A stretch of DNA of 5,322 nt from an uncultured euryarchaeote. GTDB lineage: Archaea > Thermoplasmatota > Poseidoniia > Poseidoniales > Poseidoniaceae. The stretch is from the NCBI GenBank assembly GCA_937892665.1, contig CALBJF010000066.1, positions 1 to 5,322 on the forward strand. The letters run 5' to 3'. Shown here one piece after another: positions 1-5,322 of the stretch. The notes beneath the pieces were generated by a model, which worked only from the letters and a program-made list of their open reading frames with translations, was not told the DNA's origin and ran no database searches. How positions within the stretch are numbered: position 1 is the stretch's first letter; the number at the start of each line of letters is the position of its first letter. The translations under genes and the position numbers were made by a program.

Positions 1-76
1 CTCGACGGATAAAGATGTTCGCGAAATTTTCACGACCAATCTCTTTGGAGAAGAAATCCATCAGATAAGAGATTAA
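1..76 (+). CDS. 3' end of an unidentified gene (partial)
   Basis: Reading from base 2, an open frame of 24 codons runs in from the left edge and ends at a TAA at 74-76. The visible C-terminus starts STDKDVREIF and ends EEIHQIRD, a charged and plausible protein tail that I do not recognise. Glycine is GGA and glutamate is GAA throughout, as in the next gene. The stop lies 8 bases before the ATG of the carboxyltransferase gene, which fits a co-transcribed upstream neighbour. The evidence is weak because the fragment is short. The same bases also read on the minus strand as a possible gene start (ATG at 59-61), which I consider less likely. No function can be given. Confidence 0.4.
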   Translation, partial: STDKDVREIFTTNLFGEEIHQIRD

Positions 77-84
77 GCGATTCG

Positions 85-1677
85 ATGAAGAACCTCTTCG
101 ACCCTCATTCGTTTATGGCGACTCCTACTGGCGACCCTGTTAGCGAACTTCGCTCACGTCGAGAGAGTGCCCGACTAGGTGGAGGATTGAAGGCGCAGGA
201 AGCCATTCGAGCAGGAGGAAGAGGCACTGCAAGAGACCGGATAGGGATGCTTTTAGATCCCGATTCATTCATTGAAGTTGATACATTTGTCACACATCGA
301 ACAACTGACCACAATATGTTCCTTCATGAAACACTTGGAGACGGAGTTGTTACAGGACATGGAACCATTGACGGCCGTAGAGTTCACTGCTTTGCTCAAG
401 ATTTCAGTGTTCATGGAGGCTCAATGGGCGAAATGCATGCAAAGAAGATTGCTAAACTCGTCGAAATGGCTGAACGGACAAAGACGCCTCTCGTCTGTAT
501 TTGGGACGGTGGAGGTCAACGTGCTCATGATGGGCTCGATGCACTTGCTGGAACCGGAGAACTCCTCGACCGACTCGTCCAATGCAGTGGCCGCATTCCC
601 GTCCTCAGTCTTGTCCTTGGACCTGTTGTAGGCGTTTCAGCACTGGCTGCAAGTCTGTCTGATTTTACAATACTTGGAGAAGAACATGGACAGTTATTCC
701 TATCATCTCCTCTCGAAACACCTGAAGTACAACAAGGTGAAGTCGATGCATCTGGACTTGGAGGTGCATCACTTCATGCATCCCGTTCAGGAATTGCTTG
801 TTTAGTAGCCGAGGACGAAGAGGATGCGTGTTTCCTTGTTCAAGAGATTCTGTCCTACCTTCCTGATCACAATAATGCAGAACCTCCATTCCTAGCTTCT
901 GAAGATCCGATAACTCGACTCAATGAAGAATTGGAAACCCTCGTTCCTGACAACCCCAATCGACCCTATGATATGGTGAAAGTTGTCGAAGAAGTCGTCG
1001 ATGATGGAGAATTCTTGGAACTCTTCACGAACTATGCAGAAAATATCATCATTGGATTTGCCCGACTCAACGGACGTACAATCGGCGTAGTTGGTAATCA
1101 ACCGAATGTTCTCGCAGGCTGCTTAGACATTGATGCATCCATTAAGGCCGCTCGATTCATTCGCTTGTGTGATGCATTCAACATCCCTCTTGTAACGTTC
1201 GAAGATGTTCCTGGATTCCTTCCAGGTGTTGTTCAAGAATGGGGCGGAATCATTCGACATGGAGCAAAACTCCTTTTCGCCTATGCTGAAGCAACAGTTC
1301 CCAAACTTACCCTCATTACAAGAAAAGCATACGGCGGAGCTTACTTGGCAATGTCATGCAAGCACTTACAGAGCGATTACAATGTTGCTTGGCCAACTGC
1401 TGAACTTGCGGTCATGGGAGCAGAAGGGGCGGTCAACATCATTCATCGAAGGGAAATTAACGCTGTTGAACCAGAACAGCAAGAAGATGTTCGTCTTCGA
1501 CTCGTTGATGAATACAAAGCCAAATTCGGAGACCCATACGTTGCAGCAAGAAATGGTTGGCTTGACGATGTCATCGAACCTTCCGAAAGCAGATTGCGTC
1601 TTTGTAGAGCACTGAATATTCTACGCTCAAAGCGTGAATGGAGCCCGCCAAAAAAGCACGGCAACATTCCTCTATGA
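85..1677 (+). CDS. pccB: acyl-CoA carboxylase carboxyltransferase subunit (propionyl-CoA carboxylase beta / methylmalonyl-CoA decarboxylase alpha family)
   Basis: This is a complete 530-residue cytoplasmic carboxyltransferase. It moves carboxyl from carboxybiotin to an acyl-CoA such as propionyl-CoA or acetyl-CoA, working with biotin carboxylase and biotin-carrier partners that are not in this window. Length and architecture match the family: two crotonase-fold halves (about 20-270 and 285-520). The N-half has GDGVVTGHGTI (85-95), QDFSVHGGS (105-113) and DGGGQR (141-146, usually DSGGAR). The C-half has VLAGCLDIDAS (342-352), EDVPGFLPG (373-381), the oxyanion loop KAYGGAY (414-420), AWPTAE (435-440) and MGAEGAVN (444-451). 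It ends with the family-typical HGNIPL. The ATG at 85 gives a normal N-terminus; no clear Shine-Dalgarno sequence precedes it. Leu421 sits where Streptomyces enzymes carry a substrate-selecting Asp or Ile, so the exact acyl-CoA is uncertain. The second glycine of the N-half oxyanion loop is Val184. Family assignment is secure; the symbol is the closest family name and the substrate is inferred. Confidence 0.93.
   Translation: MKNLFDPHSFMATPTGDPVSELRSRRESARLGGGLKAQEAIRAGGRGTARDRIGMLLDPDSFIEVDTFVTHRTTDHNMFLHETLGDGVVTGHGTIDGRRVHCFAQDFSVHGGSMGEMHAKKIAKLVEMAERTKTPLVCIWDGGGQRAHDGLDALAGTGELLDRLVQCSGRIPVLSLVLGPVVGVSALAASLSDFTILGEEHGQLFLSSPLETPEVQQGEVDASGLGGASLHASRSGIACLVAEDEEDACFLVQEILSYLPDHNNAEPPFLASEDPITRLNEELETLVPDNPNRPYDMVKVVEEVVDDGEFLELFTNYAENIIIGFARLNGRTIGVVGNQPNVLAGCLDIDASIKAARFIRLCDAFNIPLVTFEDVPGFLPGVVQEWGGIIRHGAKLLFAYAEATVPKLTLITRKAYGGAYLAMSCKHLQSDYNVAWPTAELAVMGAEGAVNIIHRREINAVEPEQQEDVRLRLVDEYKAKFGDPYVAARNGWLDDVIEPSESRLRLCRALNILRSKREWSPPKKHGNIPL
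1650..1655 (-). terminator. T6 tract just after the surface-protein stop, candidate archaeal terminator
   Basis: Sixteen bases past the TAG at 1672-1674, the minus strand carries six consecutive T (the A run at 1650-1655 on the plus strand). It could act as a hairpin-less archaeal termination signal for the minus-strand unit. It falls in the Pro-Lys-Lys codons near the end of the carboxyltransferase gene, a conserved part of that protein, so protein coding alone could explain the run. Confidence 0.28.
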
Positions 1678-4380
1678 TTCGTTTATTTTTCGCTCTGCAC
1701 GAGCCAATAGACCACCAGATTGATCTTCGGGCTCAGGTTGTTGAGGGGGCTTTCGAACTTGGAACAACATCCATCCTACAAGGGCAACAAGTGGTACGAT
1801 GATAACAGCAGCAATGAGTGTTGAACTTCCACTCGAAGCATCATCTGAATCCGATGAAGGCGTCTCGGGCTCGATTGGAACTGTGTATTGAAGACGTATT
1901 GAGACATCTGCAAATGCAGAATCTCGAGCAACGATATCGAACTGTAAGGTGGTGCCTTCAACTTGTTCAGCAGTAAATAGTTGAGAACACCAAGCATTCA
2001 TCAACGAAGAATCACAATTCATAGTTCCGCTTTGGAGAACACCATCGAGATTCACGATAACATCCATTTGAGAATCTGGGTCGGTATCGCTCCATAGCCA
2101 TTCCAACAAAAGGGTATTATCAGAAGTTTTTGTGATTGAACCATTCGATAAGACAGGTTGATCTGGCTCAGGGCTGATCGTCAAAGTGATTCTCTTTTCG
2201 AAGACAACTTCACCATCTGTGACATTGAGCCACCAGCCATTGTCGATTCCATTTGCATCAACCAATGCAGAAATGAGTAACTCTTGACCTGAAATCGCCA
2301 TCTGAGATTTGGTCGCTGAGTCAGATTCTAATTCCCAAACAAGAGAATCTCCATCAGCATCAACAGCAAAATCAAGGAGGCTTAGAAGAAGCGTCTCCTC
2401 CTCTGCAAGAGCAATATCCCATGCAGATTCAGTCACATCAAAGGCATCATTCATCGCATTCACTCTGTAGGGGACATCGATTGAAAGAGGCGTATTGAAA
2501 CCATCAGAGACGGTTAGAGTGAACACTTCTGCGCCATTGGCATTGGATAGAGGAGTAAATCGAATTGTGTCATTTGAAGGTTCAACGAACCAGGAAAGTA
2601 AATTACCTTCACCTTGGGATAATCCGTTTATTTCCATAGACAACGGGGCACCTTCAGGGTCAGTAACGTATTGTGAAGTATCAAACCAAACCGTCGGGCC
2701 GTCTTCATCAACAATTTGCTGTTCCACCGTAGAGAGTTGGATAAGTGGATCATCTATCGGAAGGATACTACCGTTTAGAGTGACATTCAAAATATCCAAT
2801 ACAGTACCGCCTGCTTTCAGTTCCAATGCGATTTTCGTACTCCCCTCCCACTCTTCGTCAAGTGAATGCGTGAGCGTGAATCCCAATAAATCTGCATCGA
2901 TAATGACGTTGAAATGAGATTCATTCTCAAGAAGTGTGGCATTGAGGATTTCAATTGCCTGTCCATCTGGATCAATTGCGATCTCAGAAGAATCAAGATG
3001 AGCATACCCTCGTTGCGGAACTAAAAGCTCTGGATGAGGATAAATTAACCCAATCGGGTCGTTTGTTCTATTGAAGTCGAATGTAATGAATCCTGAACCA
3101 CCTTCAACAAAAACCTTCAATTTGATTTGGTGAGCACCAGGTGAAACACCACTCATTGGTACAACACAACGAGCCTCATCGTTGTTGATGATACCTGAAA
3201 ACACAGTTGAATTGTCGAGCATACACTCCGTCGTAACAGTCCAATTTGAAGGAATATCATCGTATTGATCACCGTTGCGCATAGACCACGAGGCGACGAA
3301 AACAGCGTCATCAGTTGGGCTAAACAACGTCCCATTCAAACTAATAGGCGTTGAAAGAGGAATGAGTTGCGCTTCATCGAAGTCTTCATCGACATATCCA
3401 TTTGAATCGGTCACTGTATCAACATCGTTCGGTCGATTGAAGGCCTCACGGAAAGAAGAGTGGTCGCCACGCAATGTTAAGTCAAGATAAGGGAGTATAT
3501 GCTCCATTGCATGATCGAGTTGTTCTTCCTGAGTGAGTGATGCATCACCATCGTTGAAATCTTCGAGGAAAGAAGAAGAATCTTGATACTGGTAGTGGTT
3601 TGCTCCAAGCGAATGAAGAATTTGCCAAGCAAATCCATCAACGTTTTCTAATACTGGAAGGACGTTTTCTGTGGCAGGAGCAACTTCATCTGCACTTCCT
3701 GTGATGAACAAACCGATGTTTGGGGCAGGTGCTTGTATTGTAAGCGGCTCATTTACTTCATCGACCTCAAGAGCAAGTCCAACAATCGCTCTCGGTGGTT
3801 GGGCGGTTTGATTTGTTGCAAGAGAGAGCCAATTGATGTATCCATTTGTTGCATAAACTGCACCCACACCGTGTCCAATTAGCCCCCAATGCGGTTCATC
3901 AACAGAACCAAACATTCCAAGTACAGCATTATTTGATTGATTCGCAGTGTGAATCCAATCTTGTATTTCCTCTAATTCAGAGACGATATCATTGACCGAT
4001 TCTGGATTGGTTTGCCATGAAGGGATGTACACCATTGTACCAGTTTGTGCTATTCGAGAGCAGAGAAGCATGTAGTTCTCTGGAGTTTCATTTTCATCTA
4101 CAATGAGAACCATCCATGGGAAGGGTCCGTTTCCTGCCACTTCGCTGTCTTCCCCTGAAACCATTGCAGGATAGACAAGGCGATGATCTTGGCCAGGAGG
4201 TCCTTGTTGGTTCACTGAAAAATCAATGTAGCCTACCGGAAAGTCAGCCCCTGAATGAGGGGGTTGGAAATTGGAATCCTCTTCAGGAAATGCTTGCACT
4301 CCCGAAAAGGTTGCTAAGACCAGCAACCCACAGATTACCATGGAGCGTGCGCTCATAGGGCTGGCTGTCTCTTCGGACAT
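1672..4380 (-). CDS. membrane-anchored surface protein: alpha/beta-hydrolase-like domain lacking the nucleophile, plus cadherin/Ig-like repeats
   Basis: This gene encodes a 902-residue predicted type I surface protein. Domains in order are: signal peptide (1-30, hydrophobic core about 14-29, likely cleavage after VQA); alpha/beta-hydrolase fold of the dienelactone hydrolase/chlorophyllase type (about 45-302); Ig-like region (about 344-437); four cadherin-like repeats (about 450-838); acidic Ser-rich stalk (about 835-853); transmembrane helix (854-873); and a cytoplasmic tail beginning RKPP. The hydrolase part keeps the acid loop TGSADEVAP (Asp231) and GANHYQY (His262). Its nucleophile elbow is GHGVG with Gly171 in place of Ser, and the usual HG oxyanion loop after strand 3 is absent, so it is probably not a hydrolase. 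Fourteen N-X-S/T sequons suggest heavy N-glycosylation. Cys386/Cys405 and Cys789/Cys798 could form disulfides. A longer open frame begins at 4542, but those 54 codons lie inside the upstream gene. I chose the ATG at 4380, one base after that gene's stop. Internal ATGs at 4356 and 4341 are alternatives and would also leave a signal peptide. Function is unknown; binding or adhesion is inferred. Confidence 0.9.
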   Translation of the reverse strand: MSEETASPMSARSMVICGLLVLATFSGVQAFPEEDSNFQPPHSGADFPVGYIDFSVNQQGPPGQDHRLVYPAMVSGEDSEVAGNGPFPWMVLIVDENETPENYMLLCSRIAQTGTMVYIPSWQTNPESVNDIVSELEEIQDWIHTANQSNNAVLGMFGSVDEPHWGLIGHGVGAVYATNGYINWLSLATNQTAQPPRAIVGLALEVDEVNEPLTIQAPAPNIGLFITGSADEVAPATENVLPVLENVDGFAWQILHSLGANHYQYQDSSSFLEDFNDGDASLTQEEQLDHAMEHILPYLDLTLRGDHSSFREAFNRPNDVDTVTDSNGYVDEDFDEAQLIPLSTPISLNGTLFSPTDDAVFVASWSMRNGDQYDDIPSNWTVTTECMLDNSTVFSGIINNDEARCVVPMSGVSPGAHQIKLKVFVEGGSGFITFDFNRTNDPIGLIYPHPELLVPQRGYAHLDSSEIAIDPDGQAIEILNATLLENESHFNVIIDADLLGFTLTHSLDEEWEGSTKIALELKAGGTVLDILNVTLNGSILPIDDPLIQLSTVEQQIVDEDGPTVWFDTSQYVTDPEGAPLSMEINGLSQGEGNLLSWFVEPSNDTIRFTPLSNANGAEVFTLTVSDGFNTPLSIDVPYRVNAMNDAFDVTESAWDIALAEEETLLLSLLDFAVDADGDSLVWELESDSATKSQMAISGQELLISALVDANGIDNGWWLNVTDGEVVFEKRITLTISPEPDQPVLSNGSITKTSDNTLLLEWLWSDTDPDSQMDVIVNLDGVLQSGTMNCDSSLMNAWCSQLFTAEQVEGTTLQFDIVARDSAFADVSIRLQYTVPIEPETPSSDSDDASSGSSTLIAAVIIVPLVALVGWMLFQVRKPPQQPEPEDQSGGLLARAERKINES
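1678..1690 (+). terminator. T-rich tract just after the carboxyltransferase stop, candidate archaeal terminator
   Basis: Directly after the TGA at 1675-1677 the plus strand reads TTCGTTTATTTTT, ten T in thirteen bases, followed by C. Archaeal RNA polymerase commonly terminates at T-rich stretches in the non-template strand without a hairpin, and I see no stem-loop here. The tract lies inside the last codons of the convergent surface-protein gene, where it encodes Lys-Ile-Asn-Glu in antisense, so the composition could also be coincidental. Confidence 0.35.
1762..1821 (-). other. C-terminal transmembrane anchor of the surface protein
   Basis: Residues 854-873 form a 20-residue uncharged stretch rich in Ile, Val, Ala and Leu (it includes IAAVIIVPLVALVGW). 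It is preceded by an acidic Ser-rich stalk and followed by VRKPP and a tail of about 29 residues. The positive-inside pattern places the N-terminal bulk outside the cell and the tail in the cytoplasm. There is no PGF-CTERM-like or LPXTG-like sorting motif, so anchoring is by the retained helix. Confidence 0.85.
1867..3033 (-). repeat. four cadherin-like protein repeats in the surface protein
   Basis: Residues about 450-838 hold four beta-rich repeats of roughly 90-105 residues. Each has an acidic loop: DPDG (470-473), DPEG (574-577), DADGD (674-678) and DTDPDS (765-770). Phrases such as VDEDGPTVWFDTSQYVTDPEG, VNAMND and LTVSDGF are typical of bacterial and archaeal cadherin/Ig-like tandem modules, whose acidic loops often bind calcium. 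The repeats have diverged at the DNA level, so they are not a recent duplication. Calcium binding is inferred from the motif. Confidence 0.65.
3475..4248 (-). other. alpha/beta-hydrolase-like domain with Ser to Gly at the nucleophile position
   Basis: This domain spans residues about 45-302 of the surface protein. The order of landmarks follows the dienelactone hydrolase/chlorophyllase type: a strand WMVLIVDENE (89-98) where active members have an HG oxyanion motif, then the elbow GLIGHGVGAVYA (166-177), the acid turn ITGSADEVAP (226-235) and the histidine loop GANHYQY (259-265). The nucleophile codon is GGT at 3868-3870 on the minus strand, one base from AGT (Ser). Asp231 is at 3688-3690 and His262 at 3595-3597. 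Fold assignment rests on motif order and spacing, not on a search. Confidence 0.65.
4291..4380 (-). other. Sec-type signal peptide of the surface protein
   Basis: Residues 1-30 have a short N-region, the hydrophobic stretch MVICGLLVLATFSG and a VQA motif that fits signal peptidase I cleavage before FPEED. There is no lipobox: the only cysteine (Cys17) is in the middle of the hydrophobic core. There is no twin arginine. The acidic SEE after Met1 is unusual for an N-region, which leaves the ATG at 4356 (MSARS) open as the true start. Confidence 0.75.
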
Positions 4381-4381
4381 T

Positions 4382-5322
4382 TCATTCTTCCATAGATTTG
4401 CTTCTTGAAATGGCCAGTTCCAATTCACAATCTGAGAGCCATGACATGAGTTGGGGGAGTGTCGGCAAATGTTCAGCGCATTGAGGTGCCCAGAGACGAC
4501 GCCATGATTCGAGATGCTGTCCAGCAAGCATCCATCTTCCATCGATTGTGAAGTTCTTCGTATCGAGGACAGAGTCTCGTTCGGGAAGTGAACCGTTCAA
4601 AGGAAGATAATCAGGAGTGAGTGTTCGCTTCGCGTTTAGCTGTTGATCATACGTACCATCAAAATCAATGAGCAAATCAAGTTGTTCTATATCTGCTAAC
4701 TTTTTGCTGATCAGTGATGCATCAATTTTTCTTCGCCCACCAAGGGATACAACATGACCACCTGCCTCAAGCCAGGCGTCTGCAATTGAGCGTGAAGAAC
4801 CGCCACCTCCATTCAGGCCGAGCACTGCCCCCGAAGCAACGTCGATTCCGTGATGAATTGCAACATCAACCACACCTGCTCCGTCTGTTGTAGCGCAATA
4901 CCAACCGTGACCTGTCCATCGTAACGTATTGACAGAGAGAATATCCATCCCGTTGTCTACGGGCGTGAACGCCATACTCTGCAATTGATGCTTCAATGGC
5001 GAGGTAAGATTCAACCACACTTCTTCTCCATGATATTGCGAGGGAAGATAAGTTGAGGCTGGAACTTGTTTACGAGATGGTTCAAATCCCTCAAATGAAG
5101 AACGTATGTTCCGAGTTAGGACTTCTTCTACGAGTCGTGTAAGCCGGATTGTGTTCAAATCAAGTCGACTATCTAGGAGGGCCCAATCAGGATTATGTTC
5201 ATCATGCTCAATGTACCCCCACCCTAACACCTCGTCTACGTGTACGGATTCAATCAGCCGCAACGATCGAGGCTTTAAATTCAAAATTTGGTCGTTTTTC
5301 TTCAAGTGGTTGAATACCAAAG
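4382..5322 (-). CDS. shikimate dehydrogenase (AroE)-like protein, divergent, 5' end missing
   Basis: At least 312 residues are visible (numbered here from the TTG at 5320); the frame is open to the window edge. AroE landmarks appear in order: NLTSPLK (104-110, the NVTxPxK motif with catalytic Lys110), SVNT (129-132), TTD (144-146, the NTD motif with Asp146), a Gly-rich nucleotide loop LGLNGGGGSSRS (167-178), GGRRK (194-198) where NADP enzymes have NRT, and a C-terminal IDGRWMLAGQ (259-268, the DGxxMLxxQ motif with Gln268). AroE reduces 3-dehydroshikimate to shikimate with NADPH in aromatic amino-acid synthesis. Oddities: the substrate-binding HSxSP motif is reduced to DSRLD (50-54), and about 45 residues precede it, more than usual. 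No ATG occurs before Lys110, so the start is upstream of the window or is TTG/GTG. The gene ends one base before the surface-protein ATG, implying one operon. The AroE fold is well supported; that it still acts on shikimate is less certain, so I give no symbol. Confidence 0.75.
   Translation of the reverse strand, partial: LVFNHLKKNDQILNLKPRSLRLIESVHVDEVLGWGYIEHDEHNPDWALLDSRLDLNTIRLTRLVEEVLTRNIRSSFEGFEPSRKQVPASTYLPSQYHGEEVWLNLTSPLKHQLQSMAFTPVDNGMDILSVNTLRWTGHGWYCATTDGAGVVDVAIHHGIDVASGAVLGLNGGGGSSRSIADAWLEAGGHVVSLGGRRKIDASLISKKLADIEQLDLLIDFDGTYDQQLNAKRTLTPDYLPLNGSLPERDSVLDTKNFTIDGRWMLAGQHLESWRRLWAPQCAEHLPTLPQLMSWLSDCELELAISRSKSMEE
4387..4391 (-). promoter_or_regulatory. weak Shine-Dalgarno-like GGAAG before the surface-protein ATG
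   Basis: The minus strand reads GGAAG six bases before the ATG at 4380, inside the last codons of the upstream gene. The match to GGAGG is imperfect, but the spacing is suitable, and it modestly supports 4380 over the internal ATGs. Translational coupling from the stop one base upstream could serve instead. Confidence 0.3.

Noticed and set aside
59..61. Divergent minus-strand gene start at the left edge
   Set aside because: Only 20 codons are visible, and the 23-base gap to the plus-strand ATG leaves no room for divergent promoters. It is kept only as an alternative to the plus-strand gene tail.
272..631. 119-codon plus-strand open frame in another phase within the carboxyltransferase gene
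   Set aside because: It overlaps the best-conserved N-half motifs of the carboxyltransferase and shows no protein-like domain of its own.
1205..1615. 136-codon alternative-phase open frame over the carboxyltransferase C-half, considered as a possible frameshift product
   Set aside because: The main frame is uninterrupted and carries all the expected motifs to HGNIPL, so there is no sign of a frameshift.
1762..1821. C-terminal helix read as an archaeosortase or sortase sorting signal
   Set aside because: No PGF- or LPXTG-like tripartite motif precedes the helix, and a tail of about 29 residues follows it. A permanent transmembrane anchor is the simpler reading.
2495..2917. 140-codon plus-strand open frame opposite the surface-protein gene
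   Set aside because: It lies wholly antisense to the repeat region, is low in complexity (Ser-rich) and has no recognisable motif. It is the usual shadow of an acidic, Ser/Asp-rich gene.
1867..3033. DNA-level tandem repeats behind the cadherin-like modules
   Set aside because: The four modules share only short acidic motifs; I see no extended nucleotide identity between them, so this is ancient protein-level repetition.
4381..4542. N-terminal extension of the surface-protein frame from an ATG at 4542
   Set aside because: It overlaps the AroE-like gene out of frame by 160 bases, lacks signal-peptide or conserved features, and is followed at 4380 by an ATG with a clean signal peptide directly after the upstream stop.
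1..5322. CRISPR array, tRNA or rRNA gene, insertion sequence or attachment site
   Set aside because: There are no regularly spaced direct repeats, no cloverleaf-like segments, no transposase or terminal inverted repeats, and essentially no non-coding space to hold them.

Overview
The window (about 45% GC by eye, gene-dense, almost no intergenic DNA) looks like archaeal DNA, most likely from a planktonic marine euryarchaeon of the Marine Group II (Poseidoniales) type. This is inferred from the style of the proteins: a very large secreted, sequon-rich, acidic protein with cadherin/Ig-like repeats and one C-terminal membrane helix, next to an ordinary metabolic gene. No rRNA or other firm taxonomic marker is present, so the assignment is tentative.

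Layout. Bases 1-76 probably hold the last 24 codons of an unidentified plus-strand gene. Bases 85-1677 (plus) encode a complete 530-residue acyl-CoA carboxylase carboxyltransferase subunit (PccB/MmdA/AccD family). It meets, tail to tail, a 902-residue minus-strand gene (1672-4380) encoding a membrane-anchored extracellular protein. That protein has a signal peptide, an alpha/beta-hydrolase-like domain whose nucleophile serine is replaced by glycine, one Ig-like region, four cadherin-like repeats with DxDG-type acidic loops, an acidic serine-rich stalk, one transmembrane helix and a short charged cytoplasmic tail. One base upstream of its ATG ends a second minus-strand gene (4382 to the right edge, 5' end missing) encoding a divergent shikimate dehydrogenase (AroE)-fold protein.

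How it fits together. The two minus-strand genes are almost certainly one transcription unit, running AroE-like enzyme then surface protein. The carboxylase gene belongs to a plus-strand unit that may include the partial gene at the left edge. The two units converge with a 6-base overlap of coding regions, and T-rich tracts that could end each transcript lie inside the other gene. I see no RNA gene, insertion sequence, CRISPR array or DNA-level repeat. No stretch longer than a few bases lies outside a gene, except the short 77-84 gap.

The points most worth a second look are the apparent pseudo-hydrolase at the head of the surface protein, the altered active-site loops of the AroE-like protein, and the changed N-domain loops of the carboxyltransferase.
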